Of a DNA stretch of 64,000 nucleotides, positions 1 through 9,800 are shown in pieces. Under the pieces are notes generated by a model that was given only the letters and a program-made list of their open reading frames with translations, had not been told where the DNA came from and made no database searches. Source of the DNA: Planctomycetota bacterium (GTDB lineage: Bacteria > Planctomycetota > UBA1135 > GCA-002686595); the NCBI GenBank assembly GCA_012960475.1, contig DUBE01000014.1, positions 69,239-133,238 of the forward strand. The letters run 5' to 3'. Both the position numbers and the translations under genes were made by a program. How positions within the stretch are numbered: the first letter of the stretch is position 1; each line of letters opens with the position of its first letter.

Positions 1-66
1 AATGCCGACAGCAGTAACGATGCCGCATACATCGATGATGTGGTCCTGATCGGAACGCAGATCTAG
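1..66 (+). CDS. C-terminal end of a secreted protein (partial)
   Basis: An open frame enters at base 1 and stops at TAG 64-66. The last 21 residues end in an acidic IDDVVLIG-type strand. This closely resembles LDDLDVIG, the end of the lectin/MAM-like domain inside the next gene (the subtilase at 408). The missing upstream part is therefore probably another secreted protein of similar architecture, possibly a second protease. This is inferred from one short motif only; the rest lies outside the window. Confidence 0.6.
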   Translation, partial: NADSSNDAAYIDDVVLIGTQI

Positions 67-407
67 ATGCTCCACCTACAAACAACTGCACCATGACTAT
101 GGAGGTCCAGAAGTAATCGTGGTCTGAGGTTCATTGAACAGTTGGCGCTCTCCCAACTTGCCTCCCTGCCCGTGGCTTCAGGCAGCGGTCCTGGAGCCAT
201 TGCATGCAGAGAGTTCGAAGAATCCGTGCGATCGCTCCACTCCGAGAGGAGCAAATGAGCCGCCTATTGGGCATCGAATGACCACCCGACGGGGTATTTG
301 CGTATTTTCAGCGCAATTAGCACAGACCTTCTAGAATAAGCGTTCTTATTGCGTGCAGCCTTCGCCCCCTCTCAGGCACGTCTCATTCGAGTCCTTAATT
401 CTCTTCG
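67..407. other. Intergenic region, no convincing gene
   Basis: Short open frames here have no recognisable motifs or plausible ribosome sites. The only structure seen is a small perfect inverted repeat, AATAAG-CGTT-CTTATT at 335-350, about 58 bases before the subtilase start. It is AT-rich and could be an operator or chance. The promoter for the subtilase gene is expected in this stretch, but no clear -35/-10 pair was identified. Confidence 0.5.
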
Positions 408-3400
408 ATGATGCGTATCTCCATCTGTGGGCGCTTCGCCCTTTGTGTCCTTCTGATCTCTCCCACATCGGCACAAGACATTTCTGAATATCGCGCCCAA
501 CTAGCACATGAAAGGGCCACACACCTGCTGATGGATGATGCGGGGTTGCAGTATGACCCCGGCAGCATTCTCGTGCAATGGTACCCAAGCCAGGCCGAAG
601 AAGAGCGCACCGCCATGCGTGAAGTGGTGGGCTCTGGTGTCTTGAAGCGCTATTCCCTGGTGCCAGACCTGGAGCTAATTCACATCACCACCAGCGTACA
701 AGAGGCAATTGAAGCTCTCGGGCCCTTCACCAAATTTGCGGAGCCCAACTATGTTGTACGCCACACCAACATTCCCAACGACTCCTTATTCGTACAACTT
801 TATGGCCTGCACAACACGGGCCAGACTGTTCAGGGTGTGGCGGGAGTTCCCGATGCCGACATCGATGCGGCGGAAGCCTGGGATGTATTCACCGGCGATG
901 CCAATTTCAAGATTGCGATCATTGACACGGGCACGGATTGGGATCACCCGGATCTGGCTGCCAACATATGGATCAACCCTGGCGAGATCGCTGGCAATGG
1001 TATTGACGATGATGCCAATGGCTTCATCGATGATGTACGCGGCTGGGACTTCTTCAGCAACGACAACAACCCTGATGATTCGGGCGGACATGGAACGCAC
1101 ACCGCAGGCACCGTGGGCGCCGTTGGCAACAACGCAATCGGCGTAACAGGGGTAAACTGGCAGTGCAAACTGGTACCCCTGCGCTTCCTGGGGCCCACCG
1201 GTGGCTTCACTTCAGACGCGGTCTCTGCAGTTCAATACTGCACAACGAACAACATCAAAGTCTCCAACAACAGTTGGGGCGGGGGCGGGTTCTCCCAGGC
1301 CCTGTTCAACGCCATCCAAGCCAGCCAGGCCGTGGGCCATGTATTCTGCGCCGCCGCAGGTAATAGTGGCTCAAATAACGACATCTCGGCCCACTATCCA
1401 TCGAACTACAGCTTGGTGAATGTTCTCTCGGTGGCGGCCACCGACAACAGAGACCTGATGGCATCCTTTTCCAGCTTCGGCAGTGTCTCAGTGGACCTAG
1501 GCGCTCCCGGTGTGAACACAGTATCGACCTATCTCAACGGGGGCTATGCCTCCTTGAGCGGAACCTCCATGGCAACCCCCCATGTAGCTGGCGTGGTGGG
1601 ATTGGTCTATGCGCAGAACCCAACTTGGACCTGGCAACAGGTTGTGGATCGAATCCTGACCACAACTCGGCCTACGGCGGCAATGAATGGCCGGGTAGCC
1701 ACCGGAGGTGTACTCAACGCCGCTGCAGCTTTGACAGGTGGAGGAGGTGGTGGAGATGTGACTCCCCCCGCCACCCCCACGGGTTTGGCGGCCACCGGCG
1801 GCGATGGAGTGGTGGATCTGACCTGGGTCGCCAATACAGAACCCGATCTGGCTGGCTATCGCTTGTTCCGCTCTACTGTATCCGGTTCTGGACATGTGGA
1901 GATCTCAACAGGACTCATCACGGCATCGACTTTCTCGGATGTAGCTGTGACAAATGGCACAACCTATTTCTATGTACTGCGCGCCGATGACATCACGGGC
2001 AACCAATCGGGGGATTCACTGGAAGCCTCGGCAACGCCCTCGGCAGGAACCGGAGGAGGAACACCTTCATCGCTGGCCTCCGATGGTTTCGAGTCCAATA
2101 ACTTCAACGGCGGAGCGGGAGCCTGGCTTGGATCCTGGGCCAACTCACAAGCTCGAATCCTTGCGAACAACCCACATTCGGGATCGTTCAACGCACGTGT
2201 CCGGAAATCGAATGGAGTAATGCGTCGTACCTGTAACTTGGCAGGAGCCAATAGCATCCATCTCACCTTCTGGGGCAGAGCAGCCCAGTTCAAGGGCAAC
2301 GACCAGTTCCTCATCATGGTCAGCGTAGATGGAGCACCTCTCACAACACTTGAGACCATCACTGCCGCGAACAGCGACAACATCTACCACTTCCATGACA
2401 TTGACCTGTCCGGTCTCGCCATGTCTGCCAATGTTCTCTTCGAATTCCGCTCGAACATGGACAAGGGCTTCTTCTTCTTGGATGATCTCGATGTAATTGG
2501 GATCACCGGGCCTCCGCCGCCTGATATTGATCCGCCGGCAGTCAGCGTGACCAGCCCCACGGAAGGAGCCTCGGTCAATGGCACTGTGTCCTTCACGGCC
2601 AATGCCACGGACAATGTGTCCGTAACGCAGGTCGAGTTCCTGGTGGATGGCCTGGTGATCGCAACAGATGCCACGGCTCCATACGGAACCAATTGGAACA
2701 GCGATCTGGCTGCGCTAGGAGCCCATGTGCTCATGGCCCGAGCGACTGATCCAGCCGGGAATGTCGGCGCATCAGCGGGAGTCAATGTCACTGTTACAAG
2801 CCCACCACCGCCGGACCTCGACCCGCCGGTGGTCAGTGTGACCAACCCACTTGATGGAGCTACGGTTGAGGGCTTCGTAACCATCGCGGCCACAGCCTCC
2901 GACAATGTGTCAGTGGAGCAGGTTGAGTTCCTGGTGGACGGTTTGGTGATTGCGACAGATGCAACAGCACCCTACAGCACAAGCTGGAACAGCAGCCAGT
3001 CAACCGTGGGCCTCCATGTACTGACGGCGCGGGCAACCGATCCCTCCGGGAACACTGGTACCTCGACTACAATCAGTGTCACGGTTACAACGCCACCACC
3101 TCCGTCTCTCACGCTCACCTTGACCGGATGGCCTGGAGTAGCCAACAGGGGCGACCAGTTTACTGGCTCGGCGATCATCACCAACACGGGCGGAACAAAC
3201 GCATCAGGGCTTGTGGCGAGCGTCAGTTGGAGCCCAAGCAACGCGCTCAGGTTCGAGCAAGGTGGTCCCAACAACAACGTGCCCACCGTAGTGGCAGGAG
3301 GCTCGCAAACTACGGGCTGGTCACTCAAGGCAGACAGGGAAACACCCCTCGCGACAATAACAGTTACATTGAGCGAGGCATCTGGCAACGTGATCGCAAC

Positions 3401-3431
3401 AGAAACGACTACAATGGTCATTCTGAAGTGA
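408..3431 (+). CDS. Secreted modular S8 family (subtilisin-like) serine protease
   Basis: This is a 1007-residue exported endopeptidase of family S8. A signal peptide (about residues 1-23, ending SAQ) is followed by a propeptide-like stretch. The catalytic domain (about 160-445) has Asp173 in IIDTGTDWDHPDL, His228 in GHGTHTAG and Ser387 in GTSMATPHVAG, so the triad is intact. After it come a fibronectin type III domain (about 450-547), a lectin/MAM-like domain (about 555-700), two near-identical Ig-like domains of 97 residues (706-802 and 803-899), and a CARDB-like C-terminal domain (about 900-1007). Gly-rich and Pro-rich linkers separate the modules. ATG also occurs at 411, so the start is uncertain by one codon. 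The substrate is unknown. The adhesive tail suggests action on polymers or at the cell surface, which is inference. Confidence 0.93.
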   Translation: MMRISICGRFALCVLLISPTSAQDISEYRAQLAHERATHLLMDDAGLQYDPGSILVQWYPSQAEEERTAMREVVGSGVLKRYSLVPDLELIHITTSVQEAIEALGPFTKFAEPNYVVRHTNIPNDSLFVQLYGLHNTGQTVQGVAGVPDADIDAAEAWDVFTGDANFKIAIIDTGTDWDHPDLAANIWINPGEIAGNGIDDDANGFIDDVRGWDFFSNDNNPDDSGGHGTHTAGTVGAVGNNAIGVTGVNWQCKLVPLRFLGPTGGFTSDAVSAVQYCTTNNIKVSNNSWGGGGFSQALFNAIQASQAVGHVFCAAAGNSGSNNDISAHYPSNYSLVNVLSVAATDNRDLMASFSSFGSVSVDLGAPGVNTVSTYLNGGYASLSGTSMATPHVAGVVGLVYAQNPTWTWQQVVDRILTTTRPTAAMNGRVATGGVLNAAAALTGGGGGGDVTPPATPTGLAATGGDGVVDLTWVANTEPDLAGYRLFRSTVSGSGHVEISTGLITASTFSDVAVTNGTTYFYVLRADDITGNQSGDSLEASATPSAGTGGGTPSSLASDGFESNNFNGGAGAWLGSWANSQARILANNPHSGSFNARVRKSNGVMRRTCNLAGANSIHLTFWGRAAQFKGNDQFLIMVSVDGAPLTTLETITAANSDNIYHFHDIDLSGLAMSANVLFEFRSNMDKGFFFLDDLDVIGITGPPPPDIDPPAVSVTSPTEGASVNGTVSFTANATDNVSVTQVEFLVDGLVIATDATAPYGTNWNSDLAALGAHVLMARATDPAGNVGASAGVNVTVTSPPPPDLDPPVVSVTNPLDGATVEGFVTIAATASDNVSVEQVEFLVDGLVIATDATAPYSTSWNSSQSTVGLHVLTARATDPSGNTGTSTTISVTVTTPPPPSLTLTLTGWPGVANRGDQFTGSAIITNTGGTNASGLVASVSWSPSNALRFEQGGPNNNVPTVVAGGSQTTGWSLKADRETPLATITVTLSEASGNVIATETTTMVILK
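2523..3104 (+). repeat. Tandem repeat of a 291-base Ig-like domain unit
   Basis: Two consecutive 97-codon units start at 2523 (DIDPPAVSV) and 2814 (DLDPPVVSV) inside the subtilase. They share the core QVEFLVDGLVIATDATAPY at nearly the same register. Many third-codon positions differ, so the duplication is not brand new. Confidence 0.8.
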
Positions 3432-3447
3432 TCTTGACCTGAGGAAC

Positions 3448-3511
3448 GAGACACCGCTCGCGTGGTGTTTCCCATATTTTGGCGGTCCGCTACTCGATGT
3501 GGCGGGCCGCC
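3448..3511 (+). terminator. Two consecutive hairpins after the subtilase gene
   Basis: The first stem pairs GAGACACC (3448-3455) with GGTGTTTC (3464-3471) with one G-U pair, followed by CCATATTTT. The second pairs GGCGGTCCGC (3481-3490) with GCGGGCCGCC (3502-3511), again with one G-U pair. The U-tract after the first is short, so termination is plausible but not certain. They lie 17-80 bases past the stop codon. Confidence 0.4.
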
Positions 3512-3663
3512 GAACTCGTAATTGGATGGCCCCTACCTGCTGCACATTGAAAGCTCTGGCAAGCGCACTGCTGCAAGAGCAACAACGAGAGAGGAATCGG
3601 CCGCCCGGGGTGGATACGCGCAGCGCTTTAGCGCCTGGCTCAAGCGCAAGGTCCGTATGAATC

Positions 3664-4266
3664 CTACTCCTCGTCCAGCACCAAGACCGGGGGCAACTCG
3701 GCGCCCTCAGGGGAAAAACGCATGGATAGGGAATTCACACAGTGGCGAGTGTTCTTCTCGGTGAGGTGTTCCCCCAGGAAGACATGGCCTAGATGCCCGT
3801 CGCAGTTGGCACACAGGATCTCTATACGCCGCCCGTCCGCATCGGTCTCTCGGCGTACGGCACCGTCGATCTCATCATCGAAACTGGGCCAGCCGCAGTT
3901 GCTGTGGAATTTCTGTTCGGCGAGGTAGAGCCTGGCATTGCACCTGCGGCAAAGGTAGGTCCCGGGGTCAGACAAGTCGGTGTACTCACCCATGTTGGCT
4001 CGCTCGGTCCCTTTGTCTTCGATGACATAGGCCTCTGCGGGGGTTAGATCATTGTAGGAGTCAGTCATCTTTGTGGCTTGGGGGCTCGGAGCGTTCGCGT
4101 TGAGTGATGCCGGATTCAGCTGATGATCAACGGAACCACCAGCGCTTGGAGCGTCGCTTCTGCCACCGCTTTCGCAGCTAGCCAGCAGGATGAGGGCAGC
4201 AGCCTGAAAGATCCGGCAGATTGACAGGGTGATCGACTGTGAGTACATGGGGCAAGCAATTGTCAT
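3664..4266 (-). CDS. msrB: Lipoprotein peptide-methionine (R)-S-oxide reductase (MsrB)
   Basis: MsrB reduces methionine-R-sulfoxide in oxidised proteins. This 200-residue protein begins with a lipoprotein signal (hydrophobic stretch, lipobox LLASC, lipid Cys31), then a Ser/Gly-rich spacer to about residue 68, then a full MsrB domain. The zinc-binding pairs are Cys106/Cys109 (CRRC) and Cys152/Cys155 (CANC). The catalytic cysteine is Cys176 in RHCVNS. Cys124 in CGWPSF is the usual position of a second redox cysteine. Lipidation implies repair of exported proteins at a membrane facing the periplasm. A GAGGAA sits about 14 bases before the chosen ATG; Met7 is an alternative start. It converges on the subtilase and has no operon partner on its strand. 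Confidence 0.9.
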   Translation of the reverse strand: MTIACPMYSQSITLSICRIFQAAALILLASCESGGRSDAPSAGGSVDHQLNPASLNANAPSPQATKMTDSYNDLTPAEAYVIEDKGTERANMGEYTDLSDPGTYLCRRCNARLYLAEQKFHSNCGWPSFDDEIDGAVRRETDADGRRIEILCANCDGHLGHVFLGEHLTEKNTRHCVNSLSMRFSPEGAELPPVLVLDEE

Positions 4267-4426
4267 CGTGATTTGAAGAATTCCTCAGTCGCCTTGGACG
4301 CCTTGATGACGCCGCAGGCTCTATTCTGGACCATACTCCAGGGCGCCGAAAGACCCCGAGCACTCAAGCCACAAAAAATCGGGTCTAATGCCTTGATGGA
4401 AGCGCCTGAGAGGGAAAGATGGCCCC

Positions 4427-5800
4427 ATGATCGCCCTTCCCCCTGGTAGCCTCCTCGCCCTTGCCCTCACCCTGGGGCCCCAAGCCGCTCCAGCGCAGGA
4501 ACCTGGACCGTACCCCGAGGCACCCAACATCGTGCTGGTTTTCGTGGACGACATGGGTTACGGCGATCTCTCCAGCGCCGGCCATCCGACTATCCGCACG
4601 CCCAACATTGACCGGCTGGCCCAAGAAGGCGTGCGCATGACCCAATTCGTCGTTGCCTGTTCGGTTTGCTCACCCTCACGTGCAGCCCTTCTGACAGGCT
4701 GCTACCCCCGCAGGATCGAGATGCACCAGCACGTGATCTTTCCGGACGACAGATGGGGCCTGAATCCCGCTGAGATCACCCTGGCGGAAGTCCTCAAAGA
4801 AAGAGGATATGCGACCGCCTGTTTTGGCAAGTGGCATCTGGGACACAGGTCCGGACTGCTTCCCTTGGATCAGGGCTTTGACGAGTTTGTCGGAATCCCC
4901 TACTCCAACGACATGTCCCAGGCCCTTCGCTCAACCAGAGACAACTATCAATACCAGCTGCCCTTTTTCGAAGGCAATGAAGTTGTGGAATGGGAACCGA
5001 ACCAGGCCCAGTTCACCGCGCGTTTTACGAGAGAGACTGTGCGCTTCATCGAGCAGCATCAGAAGGAGCGCTTCTTCATCTACCTCGCCCACCCCATGCC
5101 CCATGTGCCTCTTTTTCGCTCAAAGGCCTCTGAAGGACGCAGTCCACGGGGACGCTATGGAGACGTGATCGAAGAAATCGACGCGGGTATGGGCACCATC
5201 GTGAAAACGCTCAAGCGCCTTGGCCTGCGCCGCCAGACCCTGATCATCTTCACGAGTGACAATGGTCCCTGGGCCAGCATGAAACTCAGCGGAGGGTCTG
5301 CCGGTCCATTCCGTGGCAGCAAAGGCAGTACGCTGGAGGGTGGACACCGCGTTCCCTTCATCGCTTCCTGGCCCGGACACCTGCCTGAAGGAGCCCTCAA
5401 CCACGAGTTCATCACCGCCATGGATGTTCTGCCCACCCTGGCCGCATTTGCAGGCAGGCCTTTCATACCCCCCCACCCAATCGACGGGCACGATGTAGGG
5501 GACCTCCTCATGTGCAAACAGGGTGCGCGCTCACCCACTCGAGCCTTCCTCTACTACGCAGCCCGCGGCCCTCTGGAGGCTATTCGCCGGGGCCCCTGGA
5601 AACTGCGCCTGAAGAACGGAACCCTCTTCAATTTGGAGGAGGATCCAAGTGAACTGCACAACCTTGCGCTAAGACTTCCGGACAGAGTGGATGGCCTTCG
5701 TGATTTGGCCAAGCGCCTCGACGAGCACATCGTATCCCAGGTACGCGCGAGAGCAGAAGGGGGCAACGAGGTCTTTCAACCTGCTCGAAAGAGCCAATAG
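4427..5800 (+). CDS. Secreted sulfatase (family S1, formylglycine-dependent)
   Basis: This is a 457-residue sulfate ester hydrolase. An N-terminal hydrophobic signal (about residues 1-24) leads into the sulfatase core APNIVLVFVDDMGYGD, whose Asp41-Asp42 are the expected calcium ligands. The formylglycine site is Cys81-Ser-Pro-Ser-Arg85, followed by AALLTG. Further signatures are GKWHLGH and TSDNGPW. The Cys-type site requires a formylglycine-generating enzyme or anSME, neither of which is in this window. The substrate cannot be assigned from sequence; sulfated polysaccharide is usual for planctomycete family members. The stop lies only 19 bases before the sigma-factor start, so the two may be co-transcribed. 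Confidence 0.93.
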   Translation: MIALPPGSLLALALTLGPQAAPAQEPGPYPEAPNIVLVFVDDMGYGDLSSAGHPTIRTPNIDRLAQEGVRMTQFVVACSVCSPSRAALLTGCYPRRIEMHQHVIFPDDRWGLNPAEITLAEVLKERGYATACFGKWHLGHRSGLLPLDQGFDEFVGIPYSNDMSQALRSTRDNYQYQLPFFEGNEVVEWEPNQAQFTARFTRETVRFIEQHQKERFFIYLAHPMPHVPLFRSKASEGRSPRGRYGDVIEEIDAGMGTIVKTLKRLGLRRQTLIIFTSDNGPWASMKLSGGSAGPFRGSKGSTLEGGHRVPFIASWPGHLPEGALNHEFITAMDVLPTLAAFAGRPFIPPHPIDGHDVGDLLMCKQGARSPTRAFLYYAARGPLEAIRRGPWKLRLKNGTLFNLEEDPSELHNLALRLPDRVDGLRDLAKRLDEHIVSQVRARAEGGNEVFQPARKSQ

Positions 5801-5819
5801 ACGCTAGACTTGAGTCGCT

Positions 5820-6644
5820 GTGAATTCACATTCTCTCAACTCCCCTCTAGTCGCCCAAGATGGCCTGCACAAGCAGCGCGCTGAACTTATCGAACTCGCC
5901 GAAGCACTGGAACTCCAATCGGAGGACTCCACGCAAACCGCAGTTCAAGAGAGATTCGAGAGTCGAGTTCAAATTGCACTCGCTGCCCAGAGCCTACATC
6001 TCGGGCCATGTGCAATTGATTGGTTACCCCACGAGGGAAGACCCTTCCTGCTCAGCCGATTGAGATCCACCCAGAGAATCAGCGATGCCATTCTCGGCGC
6101 TGTCCATGATGGACAGATCAACCCCAAGGACCCTGAGCTGTCGGATCAGCTCCAGAATGAATTCTGGGGACATATCAGCACAACCTTGCGCCGCATGGCG
6201 GGGTATCGAACTAGCTCTGAAGACAGTGTAGATCTGGTGCAATCCGCCATCGCATCGATCCTGGGGGACGGCACGCGTCTGGAATTTCGTACCCAGGCCC
6301 AGTTCCTCTCTTACTTGCTGCAACGCATTCGCTGGAAAGCAGGTAACAAGGCCCAACGGAACAGAAACAAGATCTTGATGGACAACGAAGCCTCCGCCCG
6401 CGTGCAGGATAAGTCTCCGGGACCGGCCACCAATGCAGCCGATGCGTCTTTGCATGGAAGGGCCCGCGACCGGCTCGCGCAGTTCGGGGAACGGCAACAG
6501 TATCTGATCCTGGCACGCATCGATGGAACGCCCATGACAGATCAGGCCGAGCACCTTGACCTTGAACTATCCGCCTGTCGCAAAGCCAGCCAGAGGGCCT
6601 GGAAGCTGATATTGGGAGCACTCGCAGAGGAAAACAAAGACTGA
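5820..6644 (+). CDS. RNA polymerase sigma factor, ECF-like
   Basis: This 274-residue protein starts at GTG. A region-2-like segment (about residues 138-190) contains DLVQSAIASIL and a hydrophobic FLSYLLQRIRWKAGNKAQRNRNK-type helix that matches sigma-70 region 2 core-binding and -10 recognition. A region-4-like helix-turn-helix follows at about 215-265 (LAQFGERQQYLILARIDG). The roughly 130-residue N-terminal extension is unusual for an ECF factor. It is followed after 189 bases by a Ser/Thr kinase gene. This arrangement recurs in planctomycetes, where kinases are thought to regulate the neighbouring sigma factor. I see no anti-sigma factor. No ATG is available near the start, which supports GTG. 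Confidence 0.75.
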   Translation: MNSHSLNSPLVAQDGLHKQRAELIELAEALELQSEDSTQTAVQERFESRVQIALAAQSLHLGPCAIDWLPHEGRPFLLSRLRSTQRISDAILGAVHDGQINPKDPELSDQLQNEFWGHISTTLRRMAGYRTSSEDSVDLVQSAIASILGDGTRLEFRTQAQFLSYLLQRIRWKAGNKAQRNRNKILMDNEASARVQDKSPGPATNAADASLHGRARDRLAQFGERQQYLILARIDGTPMTDQAEHLDLELSACRKASQRAWKLILGALAEENKD

Positions 6645-6700
6645 ATTGCCTTCGGGCATCCCCCGATACTCCAGACGAGCGGTTCCGATCTGAACGAAAT

Positions 6701-6722
6701 AAAGGGGCCCTCTTTCTTTTTC
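6701..6722 (+). terminator. Possible weak rho-independent terminator
   Basis: The 6-bp stem AAAGGG (6701-6706) with CTCTTT (6710-6715), with one G-U pair and a 3-base loop, is followed by CTTTTTC. It lies 57 bases after the sigma-factor stop and would partly uncouple the kinase gene from it. The stem is short. Confidence 0.35.
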
Positions 6723-6833
6723 TGGATTTCATGTCTCAGCAGGTACCGTCTGTCCTTTCTCCCCTTAGGCAACCGTCTCAAGTATGGCCCGCATTGAAAT
6801 CAAGGCCTACCGCAAACTACGAGAAAGCCCCGC

Positions 6834-9800
6834 ATGAATAGCCCCGATCACTATCTTCGTAATGACTCTGATCCCAGCAACGGCCTGGGAGAATATGTGA
6901 GCGTTTGGCTTGAACGAGTCGGGGACGAGGCTCTCGATCCGGCCGAGGAGGCGGAAAAGGTGATCGCCGATGCCCCTTCCCTGCTCAAGCCGCTCTTGCG
7001 CTCCGAATTCGCAGATCTGATGCAATTCGCACAATCCACAATCCACCGCAGCCATTTACGCAGGGGCACCCAAGTCGGCGGCTACAAACTTGTGGAAGTG
7101 ATCGGTACTGGCGCCACAGGGACGGTCTGGGAGGCAACCGACGAGAGCGGGTCTTCGCTCGCCCTGAAGTTCTTGCATCCGGCCTACATTGCATCCCCGG
7201 AAGGTGCCCGACGGGTCATGGGAGAGGCCCAATTAGCAGCCCGTGTTCAACACCCGGGGCTGGTTCCTATTGTCAATCAGATCCACGAAAAGGAGCTGTG
7301 CGCCCTGGTCGCTCCAATGATTGGAACAGGATTGACACTCGCGGGAATCATCAGCAAGGCCCGGGAGGGCATATCGGAATACGACCCTGACACAATCCTG
7401 CGAGCTCTGGTTTTGGCCATCGAAGGCACCGGCGCCCTGCACGAAGCAGGCATCTTTCACCTAGACATAAAACCCGGCAATCTTGTGCTCGGATCGGACG
7501 GCAACTTTGTACTGACCGACATGGGCCTCGCCAAGGTCCAGGGTGAACCCTCCATGAGCCACTCGGCCCAGATTCTGGGCACGCCGTCCTACATGAGCCC
7601 TGAAATCGCCCTGGAAGGCCGCAAAGATGCGGATGCGCGCTGCGATGTATGGGCCTGGGGTATAACGCTATTCGAAGCGATGTCCCTTGAGCGGCCGTTC
7701 CACGGGGCGGGAATACACGAGGTTCTGCGGCAGGTCCATGAACACACGCCGGCGCGGCTGAATGACCGGTCACGGAGCCTCACCCGGAAACAACTCAGCT
7801 CTCTGCGATCAATTCTGAACCGCTGTCTGGAGAAGAATCCCAACCTCCGATATCAGAGTGCAGTCGAATTGGCCAAAGACATGCGCAACCTGATTGATGG
7901 GCGCAGGGTGCTGGGCAGTTCCTATGCGCGGCAGGCCACGCTCTTTCTGCAGCGTAACCGAACAGTGGCGCTCGGAATGACTGCGGCCGCAGTGATTACG
8001 ACAGCCAGCCTGTTCGGAGCGAACTACTATCGATCAGTAGGAAGGTTAACCAGCGATCTGACAACATGCCTGAACGAAGCGGTCACCCTGCTGGGAGAAG
8101 ACTTCAACAAGCATCAAGATCGTTTCATGCCCTTGATTAAGGAACTGAAGGCCCTCGCTTCAAACCCGCGTCTAGGAGAACCCGTCATGCGCGCTGGGCT
8201 CTTGTCCATGATGGCCAGCTCCATCGGAGAGCAGCCTCATGCCGATATCGAACAATGGGCCGCGGTTCACGACCTATTCAAGCAGGCCCTCATCATCCTG
8301 CCCGATCACGAGCGCATTGAGCGCGCAGAAGTGCACCTGCAACGAGCATCTCTGCATATCCAGCTATGGGAGCATCAGGCATCACGTGAGGACCTCCTTC
8401 AAGCCGCCCTGCACCTGGAAGATGCATCAGATCCCATTCTCCGAGCCAAGCGCGCCTGGGCCATCAGCCAATACCAGAGGCTGAGTCACGTCTATGCGGA
8501 GCAGCGGGACATGGATCCGATTCTCGCGAACATCGATGCTGCTGCGTTGCTCGACGAAGCGATCTTGTACCTGGAAGCGGAAGGACTCCATAACTGGTCC
8601 CTGCGTTGCAAGCACGCCAAACTACAACACGCCATCGGGACAAGACCGCCAACGCCTCTGGATGGAAAAGCCGCCGATGATCTCGCCGAGGAATTCGGAT
8701 CTATGTTGGGGCCTACTCACAGCTGGACCATCGCGTCTCTAAGGACTAGATGTCGGGCGTGGTACGTCATTGCAGAGGACTATCCTCAAATGGTGCATAC
8801 CAAAGAGACGGAACCGGACCCAAAAAGGCGAACTGTCTTGATTCAGTCAGACCGGAACAAGTACTACCGCTACTCCCTTGAGGCTTATCAATATCTCTTG
8901 CAGCAGACCACCGTGCGCTATGGCATGGATCATGTGTTCACCGCAACTGCCGGCATCGGTGTGGGCCAGCAACTGATGCTGGTTGGAAACCATGAAGAGG
9001 GACGACCGTACTACGAAGAAGGCATTGAGAGCCGCTCGAAGTACGCTGGACCCAACACGGAGATTCTCATGCGAATCAAGACCGGCTACGGGGTCTGCTT
9101 GATGAATTGCGGCGACTATGAGGCTGCCGCCGCCCACTACGAAAAGCACTGGCAAGATTGTGCTGCAGAGGAGCGATTGGGACCCGGGCACGCAATCACT
9201 ATTGTCGCCCACAGAGGATATCACCACGCTCTCGGGGTTCTGGGAAGAGCGGACAGGATACGCGAGGACTCTTCGATTCAGTGGGATTCTGCCAAAGAGA
9301 ATTTCCTGTCGGCACGCACCTTGTTGTGGGAGGACCTGCAATACAGCGTGATAATCGAACTCAGTATTGGACCAGACCCCCATGTGGTAGACGATATTGA
9401 AGAGCGCTGGCAGCAACTCTGCCAGTCCTGGTCGGATCATCCTCTTGACGAGCGTCACGCAGAAGCCTGGAAGGACATTTGGAAGCCCCAGCTAGAAGAG
9501 TCCATGGGTATCTTGCGCGCCGTCTCCGCAGGCGATGAAGCTGCCCTCGCAGCCTGTTTCAAAGAGAGCAGCTTTTTCTCCAGTGATCATCACCTCTCTT
9601 GTCTGGCTCGGATCCAGGCCCTGCGTCTCGATCGCCTCGGCCTGGAGGAGACTCTGGCCATCGCAGAGACTGAAGAAAACAAGCACCTTGTCGACCAGGT
9701 CCGAGCCGAAATCGCCGTACTCGACCTGAATGCGGGCGATCCCACGAGCGCAGAAGACCTCCTCAAGACACTGACTTCCAGAGAACAGATACACAGCAAT

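Noticed and set aside
6767..6779. 13-mer AGGCAACCGTCTC repeated at 43093-43105, considered as a shared ECF promoter element
   Set aside because: Two copies of a given-length 13-mer are expected by chance in 64 kb, and no consistent -10 follows.
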